Shown here: positions 26,202-33,454 of the stretch, in pieces
Position numbering within the stretch: position 1 is the first letter of the stretch
Layout of the letters: every line of letters starts with the position of its first letter
DNA from: Lewinellaceae bacterium
GTDB lineage: Bacteria; Bacteroidota; Bacteroidia; Chitinophagales; Saprospiraceae
Reading direction: 5' to 3'
NCBI GenBank assembly: GCA_020636405.1
Contig: JACJXW010000004.1
Span: 1,488,001 to 1,552,000, forward strand
DNA length: 64,000 nt
Program-made: the position numbers and the translations under genes
Notes under the pieces: model-generated
The model's input: only the letters and a program-made list of their open reading frames with translations
Told to the model about the DNA's origin: nothing
Database searches by the model: none

Positions 26202-27662
26202 ATGAAAAATAGCTTTGAAATCCTGGCCCTGGCCCTTTTCGTCGCCGGGTGTTCCGCCCAGGAGAAGAACCAACCGCTGGAACAACAATTTTCAACAGAA
26301 GGCAGAGAGGTACTGGTGTATACAACTGCCGACAGTGCTGATCTCAGGTTAACCCTCACCGGGAATACGGCCTTCAGGCCGGCGGAGCAGCCGCTGGAAA
26401 CAGAAGTTTCCGTATTCGTCAATCCCAATAAGACATTCCAGTCATTATGGGGAATAGGCGGGGCGATCACGGATGCATCGGCAGAAGTCTTTGCTCAACT
26501 TCCGGAAGACAAGCAGGAGGAATTGCTGAAGGCCTACTATGGCAAAGAGGAGGGTATTGGTTATTCTCTGGCCCGGACGACCATCCATAGCTGTGATTTC
26601 AGCCGTGGAAGTTATACCTATGTCACGGATGAGGATAAGGCCCTGGGCACGTTCAGCATCGAGCACGATAAACAATACCGGATCCCGCTGATCAAAAAAG
26701 CGATCGAAACTGCTGGCGGGGAACTTCCCTTATACGCCAGCCCCTGGAGCCCTCCGGCTTTTATGAAGGACAACCAGAACATGCTCAAAGGAGGAAAATT
26801 ATTGCCGGAATATTATCAGGCCTGGGCTTTGTATTATACGAAGTTTATCAAAGCTTATGAAAGTGAAGGGATGCCGATCTGGGGAATTACCATTCAGAAC
26901 GAACCGATGGCCGTTCAACGGTGGGAATCTTGTATCTACACAGCCGAGGAGGAAAGAGATTTTTTGAAAAACCACTTAGGCCCGACGATGGAGCAGCAGG
27001 GGCTTGGAGAAAAAAATATAGTGGTCTGGGATCACAACCGGGACCTGATGGCCCACCGGGCCAATACCATCTTCGATGACCCGGAAGCTTCCAGGTACGC
27101 CTGGGGGATCGGGTTCCACTGGTATGAAACCTGGGCCGGTGGCGAGCCTATGTTTGATAACCTCCGCAATATACAGGCGTCCTATCCTTCTAAAAACCTG
27201 TTGTTTACCGAAGGTTGCGTGGAAAAGTTCAGTGCCGAACGGTATCAATTCTGGCCGAATGCTGAGCGATACGGCCGCTCCATGATCAATGATTTCAATA
27301 GCGGTACGGTTGGCTGGACGGATTGGAATATTCTCCTGGACGAAACCGGAGGCCCCAACCATGTAGGTAATTTTTGTTTTGCCCCCATTCATGCAGATAC
27401 CAAGGCCGGCGAATTGATCTATACGCCTTCCTATTATTATATCGGGCATTTCTCGAAATTCATTCGGCCTAACGCAAAAAGAGTGAGTACAGCTTGCAGC
27501 ATAAGCCATTTGCTGAGCACGTCCTTCCTAAATGAAGCGGGTGAGATGGCCACTGTCATTATGAATCAGAGCGATGAACCGATCACCTACAAGTTATATA
27601 TAGGTACTATGGCGGTAGAAGAATATATCCCGCCGCACGCCATTCAGACCCTTGTCTACTGA
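26202..27662 (+). CDS. GH30 family glycoside hydrolase lipoprotein
   Basis: 486 residues with lipobox FVAGCSAQ. The catalytic (beta/alpha)8 domain carries both GH30 glutamates: acid/base Glu234 in GITIQNEP and nucleophile Glu337 in LLFTEGC. WGIGGAITDASAE near residue 83 and LYASPWSPPAFMK near 178 are further family landmarks, and a beta-sandwich formed by N- and C-terminal strands ends the protein. GH30 enzymes act on glucosylceramide, beta-1,6-glucan or xylan; the sequence style is closest to the glucocerebrosidase/beta-1,6-glucanase group, but subfamily is uncertain. Confidence 0.9.
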   Translation: MKNSFEILALALFVAGCSAQEKNQPLEQQFSTEGREVLVYTTADSADLRLTLTGNTAFRPAEQPLETEVSVFVNPNKTFQSLWGIGGAITDASAEVFAQLPEDKQEELLKAYYGKEEGIGYSLARTTIHSCDFSRGSYTYVTDEDKALGTFSIEHDKQYRIPLIKKAIETAGGELPLYASPWSPPAFMKDNQNMLKGGKLLPEYYQAWALYYTKFIKAYESEGMPIWGITIQNEPMAVQRWESCIYTAEEERDFLKNHLGPTMEQQGLGEKNIVVWDHNRDLMAHRANTIFDDPEASRYAWGIGFHWYETWAGGEPMFDNLRNIQASYPSKNLLFTEGCVEKFSAERYQFWPNAERYGRSMINDFNSGTVGWTDWNILLDETGGPNHVGNFCFAPIHADTKAGELIYTPSYYYIGHFSKFIRPNAKRVSTACSISHLLSTSFLNEAGEMATVIMNQSDEPITYKLYIGTMAVEEYIPPHAIQTLVY

Positions 27663-27737
27663 CCTTTACCAGGACGGGATCTGCACGAAGCTACAAGCGG
27701 CTGCCTGGCAGGTAATTACCTGATCGCCCGGGAAAGC

Positions 27738-28289
27738 CTATTCCACGATCTCCATCTGCACCGGCCCGAACAGCATTTGGTGCTTATTCGGCATGCGGTG
27801 GATCATCTGCACGACAGGCATACCCTTTATGACCCTCCCAAAGGTGGCAAACCCCCTGCCGTCTCCGTGGCGTATCCCCCCTTCATCCAATTGAGGATGA
27901 TCACCGATACAGATGAAGAATTCGGAGGTGGCGCCCTCTTCGTTTCGGGTCATCGATATGGAACCGTTCAGGTGCCGCAGGCCGGTGCGGGCGGTACCTT
28001 CGTGTTCGATCGGAGGGAGCCGGAGGGGGTGCTCCCCGAAGCCTAACCCTCCCTGAATGATCTCGATGTTGGTGGTGGCGCCCGCCTGGTTGTTCATGGT
28101 GACGGTGCGGTAGAAGTATGCGCCGGCGTAGCGCCCTTCCCGGACATAGCGCAGGAAATTGGCGCAGGTGATAGGCGCCTGGGCCGTATAGAGTTCCACC
28201 TTGATGGTGCCCAGGTGCGTGCGCAGGTTGACAGTGGGGTTTTGACTGCCGTTAGCGTGCCTGTAGAGGCGTTGGAAAAGGGTTTTCAT
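27738..28289 (-). CDS. Peptidyl-prolyl cis-trans isomerase (cyclophilin type)
   Basis: 183 residues. NLRTHLGTIKVELYTAQAP, CANFLRYV and the IQGGLGFGEHP segment are the cyclophilin core; FRIIP..IQGGD of classical members is replaced by a more divergent FYRTVTMNNQAG ... IIQGG. FATFGRVIKGMPVVQMIHRMP ends the domain. No signal peptide, so it is expected in the cytoplasm, where it assists proline isomerisation during folding. It has no evident functional link to its neighbours. Confidence 0.88.
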   Translation of the reverse strand: MKTLFQRLYRHANGSQNPTVNLRTHLGTIKVELYTAQAPITCANFLRYVREGRYAGAYFYRTVTMNNQAGATTNIEIIQGGLGFGEHPLRLPPIEHEGTARTGLRHLNGSISMTRNEEGATSEFFICIGDHPQLDEGGIRHGDGRGFATFGRVIKGMPVVQMIHRMPNKHQMLFGPVQMEIVE

Positions 28290-28373
28290 AGCGATGGGTT
28301 TTAGGTGTTTTGTGGATTCAATAATTTTGGGCTGCGCACTACCGGTACGCTAGAGTTATCTCATTTACAGGCT

Positions 28374-29255
28374 TTACCCTTCCGCTGTTTCCACAAGTGT
28401 GCTGTCGGAGGCTTGCTTTTTTACCTCGGAATATAACCAGCCAATGGCAACGAGATGTACCAAAACGGCGGCCAGGGTGCCTTCCAGTCCGTAGTCGATG
28501 CCGGTGAGGTAGGCGGGCTTAGTACTGAATTCCGGTACCAACCAGGTGGGGAATTCATTCCCGCTGACTTGAAAGCCGAGGATAGGCCCCTGTACAAAGT
28601 TCCAGCCAAAGTGCAGGCCTACCGGTACCCAAATGCCGTTGAAACGAATGTAAGCCAGGCCCAGCAGCAGGCCGGCGAGGAAAATATTGAAAAAAGGTAG
28701 CCAGCTGAAATTGGATGTACCGGCGTGAATCAAAGCAAAAACCAAAGCCGAAAACACAACAGCAGCTTCCCTATTCAGATTTTCCAAAAACTCCTGAAGG
28801 ACAAATCCCCGGAATATTATTTCCTCTCCCAGGGCAACAAAAACCATTAAAAACAGCGTTGCCATTATTTCCCGGACACTGAAGGGAGAAAGGCTAAATC
28901 CCACCAAGCCTGCTGAATACAGGGCAAGCGCAATGGCCAGGATGAGCATGGCGCCCCCGGCTGCCCCCCAAAGGGTGTGATAGGCCTTTTCCTTTACCGA
29001 ACCCGAAAAGAAAGGGGTCGGATCGGGCGTATTGGCCCGGTAGGCTTGGAGCAACACCAAGGCGCCGAGTATTTGAAAGATAAGGCTGAGTGCAAAAAAT
29101 TCAGTCTCCGTAATTCTGATCCAGCCATAATGGTCTCCAATTTCAGGGACGTTTACCAATGGATTCAGGATCGCAATATTACCCAGAATCTGAATTAGGC
29201 CGGTCAATGCCAAAAAACTGAGCACTTTCAGGCCGATGATGGCGTATTTTTTCAT
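28374..29255 (-). CDS. CPBP family intramembrane metalloprotease (candidate self-immunity protein)
   Basis: 293 residues with about seven or eight hydrophobic segments. The CPBP/Abi motifs are intact: GEEIIFRGFVLQEF (Glu144, Glu145, Arg149), FALIHAGT (His177) and a later GLHFGWNF. The family includes CAAX-type proteases and many bacteriocin self-immunity proteins in Gram-positives. It lies directly downstream of the secreted-peptide genes, has its own promoter module (AACTGTCC-N23-TAACTTTG) shared with the exporter operon, and is therefore a good immunity candidate; this is an inference. The Met at 29255 begins the first membrane helix; an upstream in-frame Met at 29315 lies beyond the promoter. 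Confidence 0.85.
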   Translation of the reverse strand: MKKYAIIGLKVLSFLALTGLIQILGNIAILNPLVNVPEIGDHYGWIRITETEFFALSLIFQILGALVLLQAYRANTPDPTPFFSGSVKEKAYHTLWGAAGGAMLILAIALALYSAGLVGFSLSPFSVREIMATLFLMVFVALGEEIIFRGFVLQEFLENLNREAAVVFSALVFALIHAGTSNFSWLPFFNIFLAGLLLGLAYIRFNGIWVPVGLHFGWNFVQGPILGFQVSGNEFPTWLVPEFSTKPAYLTGIDYGLEGTLAAVLVHLVAIGWLYSEVKKQASDSTLVETAEG

Positions 29256-29270
29256 ATTAGGTGTTTTGCT

Positions 29271-29309
29271 CAAAGTTAAGCCGAACAGCTGATTATTAAA
29301 AGGACAGTT
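29271..29309 (-). promoter_or_regulatory. Promoter module AACTGTCC-N23-TAACTTTG of the CPBP gene
   Basis: Minus-strand AACTGTCC (29302-29309) is followed after exactly 23 bases by TAACTTTG (29271-29278), a perfect TAnnTTTG box, 15 bases before the CPBP start. The same two elements with the same 23-base spacing occur at 35669-35707 and 36104-36142, so AACTGTCC is probably an activator or alternative upstream recognition site. Confidence 0.7.
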
Positions 29310-29413
29310 GAGCACCTGTTTTCATCACTATTTAACAATAGTTTTGTGATAATTTTTTTTGATAAAGGTTTGATTATTAGTTGTTTGTTTGATTTGTGTG
29401 TATGCCTTGACAC

Positions 29414-29445
29414 CAAAAAAAAGCCATTCCCAAAAAGGAATGGCT
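29414..29445 (-). terminator. Intrinsic terminator after the second peptide cassette
   Basis: Read on the minus strand: AGCCATTCC, a six-base loop, GGAATGGCT, then a run of eight or nine T. The stem is a perfect nine base pairs. It lies 32 bases after the stop of the last peptide gene and separates the cassette from the CPBP gene. Confidence 0.88.
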
Positions 29446-29476
29446 ACGGGGGAAAAGGCACGGATGCGGTGTACCC

Positions 29477-29632
29477 TTACGGGAACCAGATCTCGCCGGC
29501 ATAACCGCTTCCGGTGCCGTCAGCGTAGACTGGGCCATCGGGAGGAAAAACAAACATATGGTCTAAATATCCTAATATGGATCCAATACCTCCATTGATG
29601 GCCTGTTTTTCAATAGTTGTCAACGTTTCCAT
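29477..29632 (-). CDS. Double-glycine leader peptide, 51 aa (class A, WFP ending)
   Basis: A short gene with leader METLTTIEKQAINGG (Gly-Gly at 14-15) and a 36-residue core that begins IGSILGYLD and ends VYADGTGSGYAGEIWFP. The ending matches the peptide encoded at 30216-30365 at many positions (VY.D..G.G.Y..E[IV]WFP). The double glycine is the cleavage site expected for the C39-peptidase exporter encoded at 31212-33392. ATG is preceded by AGCT, as in neighbouring genes of the locus. No Cys, so no disulfide or lanthionine is expected in this one. Likely role: secreted bacteriocin or signal; unproven. Confidence 0.85.
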   Translation of the reverse strand: METLTTIEKQAINGGIGSILGYLDHMFVFPPDGPVYADGTGSGYAGEIWFP

Positions 29633-29684
29633 AGCTCAAGGTTTAAAGTGTTAGACAAATAAGGATTCATCAACTGGGGGCCGG

Positions 29685-29831
29685 TCAGGGCCGGGACAGG
29701 CCTGTGAGCGCCTGGTTAAAGCGTACCGGCCCGATCTCATAATCATCAGCAGGCCAGTGCAGGCTTCGGGAAGGGTAGGCCTTCAATCCGCCTTCGGTGG
29801 CTAACATTTCCTGTAGGTTCAACTTTTTCAT
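29685..29831 (-). CDS. Double-glycine leader peptide, 48 aa
   Basis: Leader MKKLNLQEMLATEGG is nearly the same as that of the peptide at 30216-30365 (MKKLELQEMQQTNGG), with Gly-Gly at positions 14-15. The 33-residue core (LKAYPSRSLHWPADD then YEIGPVRFNQALTGLSRP) has no Cys, is polar and does not resemble the other cores. It is the middle gene of the second cassette, 52 bases before the class A peptide gene. The matching leader argues strongly that it is translated and exported by the same machinery. Confidence 0.82.
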   Translation of the reverse strand: MKKLNLQEMLATEGGLKAYPSRSLHWPADDYEIGPVRFNQALTGLSRP

Positions 29832-29863
29832 AGTTCGAAATTTTTAGATTCAGAATCAATGGA

Positions 29864-30031
29864 TCAAGGATGCTGGCAGCCGCCATCCGCTTCAATGTCA
29901 ATGCTGTTAATGGAATTGACGATGTCGCCAATGGTGGTGCTGATAATAGCAGGGAAGAGTGCTCCTCCATTAGCCTGGAGCATTTCTTCGGCAGACAGAA
30001 CCGGGCATGGTGTGGTGGTTGCATGGATCAT
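29864..30031 (-). CDS. Double-glycine leader peptide, 55 aa (class B, hydrophobic core, Gly-Gly-Cys tail)
   Basis: The leader of 23 residues ends SAEEMLQANGG; the LSAEE..Q..GG spacing resembles classical double-glycine leaders (LSxxEL..I.GG). The core is a hydrophobic, probably helical stretch (ALFPAIISTTIGDIVNSI) followed by an acidic and glycine-rich tail IEADGGCQHP. The Met at 30031 is chosen because it falls downstream of the promoter box at 30088-30095; a further upstream in-frame Met at 30085 lies too close to that box. First gene of the second cassette. Similar in design to the 57-residue peptide at 30411-30584. Confidence 0.82.
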   Translation of the reverse strand: MIHATTTPCPVLSAEEMLQANGGALFPAIISTTIGDIVNSINSIDIEADGGCQHP

Positions 30032-30087
30032 GATAATTAGGATTTTGGTTTGAAAATGGAGGCTTTTGCCGCCTTTATTAATCATTC

Positions 30088-30134
30088 ACAAGATACAAGC
30101 CGCCACTCTACTATGGCTGGAGTTGTGTTAAAGT
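30088..30134 (-). promoter_or_regulatory. Promoter of the second peptide cassette: 33-bp box + TATCTTGT
   Basis: The 33-bp sequence at 30102-30134 is repeated without a mismatch at 30657-30689. In both places it lies six bases upstream (minus strand) of a -7-like box: TATCTTGT here (30088-30095, one base from TAnnTTTG at the last positions) and TACCTTTG there. The box contains ACAACTCC at roughly the -35 region. Its conservation between non-coding stretches that otherwise differ points to a regulator-binding site. Confidence 0.75.
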
Positions 30135-30146
30135 TCAGGTAGGGAG

Positions 30147-30178
30147 CAAAAAAGAAGGCCGCTCCTGGGAGCGGCCTT
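30147..30178 (-). terminator. Intrinsic terminator after the first peptide cassette
   Basis: Minus strand: AAGGCCGCTCC, two-base loop, GGAGCGGCCTT (perfect 11-bp stem, 30155-30178), then CTTTTTTG. It lies 38 bases after the stop of the peptide at 30216 and just before the promoter of the next cassette, so the two cassettes are separately transcribed. Confidence 0.9.
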
Positions 30179-30215
30179 GTGATCTATGGATCAGGTGTTT
30201 GCTGGCCGGGCACGC

Positions 30216-30365
30216 TTACGGGAACCAGACCTCGTTGTACTGGCCGTCGCCGTCGTCGTCTACGTATACGCCACAGGGGCCGCCGCCGTAGAGAGCGCAG
30301 AGGATCCTGCTGATGACATTGCCGCCATTGGTTTGTTGCATTTCTTGTAGTTCTAACTTTTTCAT
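30216..30365 (-). CDS. Double-glycine leader peptide, 49 aa (class A, WFP ending)
   Basis: Leader MKKLELQEMQQTNGG, Gly-Gly at 14-15, then a 34-residue core: NVISRILCALYGGGPCG, then VYVDDDGDGQYNEVWFP. The last 17 residues parallel the peptide at 29477-29632. Two Cys (residues 23 and 31) could form a disulfide, which would fit the thioredoxin-like protein in the exporter operon. The DDDGDG run could bind a divalent metal, but that is a guess. Second gene of the first cassette, 45 bases after the preceding peptide gene, followed by a strong terminator. Confidence 0.87.
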   Translation of the reverse strand: MKKLELQEMQQTNGGNVISRILCALYGGGPCGVYVDDDGDGQYNEVWFP

Positions 30366-30410
30366 AGCTAAAAATTTTTGGATGAATTAATAAGTTTTGG
30401 AAAAGACGGG

Positions 30411-30584
30411 TCAGGGATGGTAAACGGTTCCGCCGCCACAGCCGCAGTTGGGGTCCTCTATCATGTCGATCAGGGTGTCGGCGACAGCGATCAGAAATGT
30501 AAAGGGATCTACCCAGCCACCATAGGCATCAGACGTTTCGGCATGGTTCAGCTCGCGGTAATTCAGTTGTTCTGCATTTTTCAT
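30411..30584 (-). CDS. Double-glycine leader peptide, 57 aa (class B, hydrophobic core, CGCGGG tail)
   Basis: The leader of 23 residues ends TSDAYGG, with Gly-Gly at 22-23. The core starts WVDPFTFLIAVADTLIDMIE, a likely amphipathic helix, and ends in a glycine-cysteine tail DPNCGCGGGTVYHP. This layout (23-residue leader, hydrophobic helix, Gly/Cys tail, His-Pro end) matches the peptide at 29864-30031. First gene of the first cassette, with a perfect TACCTTTG box 58 bases upstream and the 33-bp repeat just beyond it. Confidence 0.85.
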   Translation of the reverse strand: MKNAEQLNYRELNHAETSDAYGGWVDPFTFLIAVADTLIDMIEDPNCGCGGGTVYHP

Positions 30585-30642
30585 GGTTAAAAAAGTTATG
30601 GTTAAAAAATAAAGTGAATAGCCTTTTTTTTAATCTACAATT

Positions 30643-30689
30643 CAAAGGTACGGGCTGCCACTCTACTATGGCTGGAGTTGTGTTAAAGT
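30643..30689 (-). promoter_or_regulatory. Promoter of the first peptide cassette: 33-bp box + TACCTTTG
   Basis: TACCTTTG (30643-30650) is an exact Bacteroidota -7 box. Six bases upstream lies the 33-bp repeat (30657-30689), identical to 30102-30134. The gap between the HTH gene terminator and this promoter shows that the peptide genes are not simply read through from the exporter operon. Confidence 0.8.
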
Positions 30690-30741
30690 GGCGTTTTTTT
30701 AATGGCAACCTTTAGTTTGTTGGGCTGAGGCGAAGTAATTT

Positions 30742-30774
30742 AAAAAAAAGAGCCTCCGCCCGGGGGCGAGGCTC
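30742..30774 (-). terminator. Intrinsic terminator after the HTH gene
   Basis: Minus strand: GAGCCTCGCCC pairs with GGGCGGAGGCTC (11 pairs with one bulged base) followed by eight T. It lies 53 bases after the stop of the HTH gene and ends the exporter operon. Confidence 0.87.
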
Positions 30775-30827
30775 AATAAAGCACAAAGCAAAAGAAGTGC
30801 GTAGAGAGAAACCAGTTTTTCAGGGGG

Positions 30828-31178
30828 TCACAGTCCCGCCGTTTCGTTTTTTCCGCTCCACCAGGAAAGGATACAACCGCTGAACCATGGAACCATCGCC
30901 CCATAACTCCCTCCTCTTGCCCTGCTTGCTTCCTGTTCACTAAGTGTATTCTCTTCGAAGCCAAAGTGAAAACGGACGGGATGGAGGTAGAGGTAAGACT
31001 GCCGGTACTTGCAGTAGGCGATGGGAGCGCCCAGTTGTTTCAGTTCTTTGAGCGTCTGGTAGAGCTTACTCTGCGAGACCCCAAGTTTCTGTGCGAACTG
31101 CCCGGGGTTACCTGTTCGCTTATATTGTATCATCCGGTGGATGCGTTGTACGCGGTCTAGTTTTTCCAGCAAAGACAT
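30828..31178 (-). CDS. Small HTH protein with C-terminal double-glycine motif
   Basis: 116 residues. Residues 1-60 are a helix-turn-helix of the HTH_11/DeoR-like kind (FAQKLGVSQSKLYQTLKELK), followed by a short strand region (CKYRQSYLYLHPVRFHFGF). Residues 79-90 read LSEQEASRARGG, a textbook double-glycine leader end, and a 26-residue tail follows that is rich in Trp, Phe and Gly with one Cys (SYGAMVPWFSGCILSWW then SGKNETAGL). Two readings are possible: a regulator whose tail is cut off and exported by the C39 exporter, linking export to transcription, or a regulator that merely shares ancestry with leader sequences. It is the last gene of the exporter operon, 33 bases after the exporter stop. 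Confidence 0.8.
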   Translation of the reverse strand: MSLLEKLDRVQRIHRMIQYKRTGNPGQFAQKLGVSQSKLYQTLKELKQLGAPIAYCKYRQSYLYLHPVRFHFGFEENTLSEQEASRARGGSYGAMVPWFSGCILSWWSGKNETAGL

Positions 31179-31211
31179 GAGATAAGGTTTTACAGATGTT
31201 CTGATTGAAAA

Positions 31212-33392
31212 TCAGGCCAGTGCCCCGTTCATGTGAACCCTGACCGGCAGGGGGAATTGTTTTTCCCAAAGCCGGTAATAATGGCCCCGGCGCTGAAGCA
31301 GTTCCTGGTGGCCCCCTTGCTCCCGGATGGCGCCGTTCTCCAGTACTACGATCTGGTCGGCATTCATCACCGTACTGAGGCGGTGGGCAATGATAATGAT
31401 GGTCTTTCCACGTTGCTTCAGGGTTTGAATGGCCCGCTGGACAAACTCTTCGGAGATAGAATCCAGCGATGAGGTCGCTTCATCCAGGATGAGGATCTCC
31501 GGGTCGCGATAGAGGGCGCGGGCCAGTGCCAGGCGTTGCCGTTGTCCGCCCGAGAGGTTGGCGCCGTTCTCCCCCAGGTAGGTATTGAACTCCGCCGGCA
31601 GGCTCTTGATCAGGGCTTCCAACCCTAGCAACTGGCAGGTTTCCATCACGCGCTGCATATCGGGATGCACCTCTCCAACGGCTATATTTTCGACCACGTT
31701 TCCGGCAAAGAGGTCCAGTTTTTGGGGCACTACGCTGGCCCACCGCCGGAGGCTGTCGTCGGAGATGTATTTGATGTCAAACTGGCCAATGCGGATGCTG
31801 CCCTCCTGAAGCGGGTATATCTTTTGGATCAGTGCAGCCAGGGTAGATTTTCCGGAGCCGCTTTCCCCAACGACGCCTGTTATTTTTCCCCGGGGAATGA
31901 GCAGGTTGAGGCCTTCAAAGACACTCTTCCGGGACCCGTAGCGGAAGTGGACGTTCTCGAATCGGATGTCTCCGATCATTTCGGGGCGCAATTCCATTTG
32001 CCTGCCTTGTTCCTGCAGCTCGATATCGAACACTTCAAACAGGCGGTCTGCAGCGATGAGGGCGTTCTGAATGGCCTTGTTGAAGTGGATGATCGACTGG
32101 GAAGGGCCGGTAAAATAGCTGACCAATGCATAGAAGGAAAGCAGTTCTCCCGGGGTGATCATCTTGTGAATGACGAAGTACGAGCCTACCCACAACAGGA
32201 TGATGACGAACAGCTTGCTGACAAATTCGGTGCTGTGGACGGAGAATACGGTATTCAACCCCGAGCGGTAGCTGCAATTGAGCAGGTTGATGATCCGGGA
32301 TTCCGTTTTGGCCCGGGCAAAGGTTTCCAGCCCGAACAGCTTGATCGTTTTGATGGCGTTCAGGGATTCCACCAGCTGGCTTTCCAACTCGGCCGCCCGC
32401 TGCATCAGTTGCCGTTCCCGCTTTTTGTTCAGGCCATTGGCAATCCCGTAAATGAGGCCATAGAGGGGGACGATCGCAAAGAGGATCAGCCCCAGTTTCC
32501 AGTAGTAAGTGAACATCAGCCCGAACGAAAAGAACAAGACCATCACATTGACCAGGAGGTTGATCACCACATCGTTGACGAAGGTGCGGATCTTGATCGC
32601 GTCATTGACCCGGGAGATGATCTCGCCTACCCGCATGGTATCAAAGAAGCGTTGAGGGAGCCGGAGCAGGTGTTTGTAATATTCTACAAGCAACAGGGCA
32701 TCGATCTTCTGCCCGGTGCGTATGGTGAAGACGTTCTTCAGCAGGCCGATGAAGACCTGTATCCCCAGCAGAATAAGCATGCCCACGCTCAGCAGGTTCA
32801 GCAGGTTGATGTTGCCTTCCACCAATACAAAGTCGGTGATCTTCTGGATGTAGATCGAGGTCGACAGGCCCAGCAGGGTATACACCACCGCTCCGAACAG
32901 CGCCTGTACGAGGACGGCCTTGTGCGGCCGGGCGAGTTCCCAGAAGCGCTTCCAGGCCGGCACCCGGTGGTTGCCCGGGCGGAAGCCCTCGTTGGGCGTC
33001 AGCAGCACCAGTATCCCCGTCCACATATCCCGGAATGCTTCTTTCGATAATTTGACGCGCCGCCCAATGGCAGGGTCCATGATGACGACGCTTTTTTTGC
33101 TCACCTTGAAGATCACCACAAAGTGGTGGAGGCCCCCATCGGCGATCACATGGGCGATAGCCGGCAAAGGGATCTGGGGCAGGCAGCTGATATCGCCCCG
33201 GACGCCTTTGGCGGAGAAGCCCAGCTTTTCGGCCGCTTCCAGAATGCCCAGGACGTTGGTGCCCTTCTGGTCCGTACTGGCCAGTTGCCGGATGCGGGAG
33301 ATGGGCAGTTTCAGGTTGTAATAAGCGGATATGGACGACAGGCAGGCGGCGCCGCAGTCGGTAATATCGTGTTGTTTGATATTGGTTTTCAT
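31212..33392 (-). CDS. C39 peptidase-containing ABC exporter
   Basis: 726 residues; cleaves double-glycine leaders and exports the peptide across the inner membrane. Residues 1-~125 are the C39 peptidase with catalytic Cys13 (HDITDCGAACL), His90 (GLHHFVVI) and Asp106 (IMDPA), all present. Then a six-helix transmembrane domain (~165-440) and an ATPase domain with GESGSGKST, LSGGQRQRLALARAL and ILILDEATSSLD. The Met at 33392 is chosen because the peptidase motif starts there; an upstream in-frame Met overlaps the HlyD gene. It lies 62 bases after that gene. The five double-glycine peptides nearby are its obvious substrates. Confidence 0.95.
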   Translation of the reverse strand: MKTNIKQHDITDCGAACLSSISAYYNLKLPISRIRQLASTDQKGTNVLGILEAAEKLGFSAKGVRGDISCLPQIPLPAIAHVIADGGLHHFVVIFKVSKKSVVIMDPAIGRRVKLSKEAFRDMWTGILVLLTPNEGFRPGNHRVPAWKRFWELARPHKAVLVQALFGAVVYTLLGLSTSIYIQKITDFVLVEGNINLLNLLSVGMLILLGIQVFIGLLKNVFTIRTGQKIDALLLVEYYKHLLRLPQRFFDTMRVGEIISRVNDAIKIRTFVNDVVINLLVNVMVLFFSFGLMFTYYWKLGLILFAIVPLYGLIYGIANGLNKKRERQLMQRAAELESQLVESLNAIKTIKLFGLETFARAKTESRIINLLNCSYRSGLNTVFSVHSTEFVSKLFVIILLWVGSYFVIHKMITPGELLSFYALVSYFTGPSQSIIHFNKAIQNALIAADRLFEVFDIELQEQGRQMELRPEMIGDIRFENVHFRYGSRKSVFEGLNLLIPRGKITGVVGESGSGKSTLAALIQKIYPLQEGSIRIGQFDIKYISDDSLRRWASVVPQKLDLFAGNVVENIAVGEVHPDMQRVMETCQLLGLEALIKSLPAEFNTYLGENGANLSGGQRQRLALARALYRDPEILILDEATSSLDSISEEFVQRAIQTLKQRGKTIIIIAHRLSTVMNADQIVVLENGAIREQGGHQELLQRRGHYYRLWEKQFPLPVRVHMNGALA

Positions 33393-33454
33393 AGCTTTGG
33401 ATTTTACTGCAAGTTTCCGGTTGCAGAGTAAGGAATGGGCGGCCGGAAGTTCAC

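Noticed and set aside
29859..30053. Plus-strand short frames across the peptide genes
   Set aside because: The minus-strand frames have GG leaders, matching cores, promoters and terminators; the plus frames have none of these.
29477..30584. Lanthipeptide or other modified RiPP
   Set aside because: No LanB/LanM, YcaO, radical SAM or other modifying enzyme is present in the locus and two cores lack Cys; unmodified or disulfide-bonded peptides fit better.
31665..33050. 461-codon plus-strand frame opposite the C39 exporter
   Set aside because: Product is an uninformative Gln/Asp/His-rich sequence and the minus strand has a complete, motif-bearing exporter gene; it is an antisense shadow.
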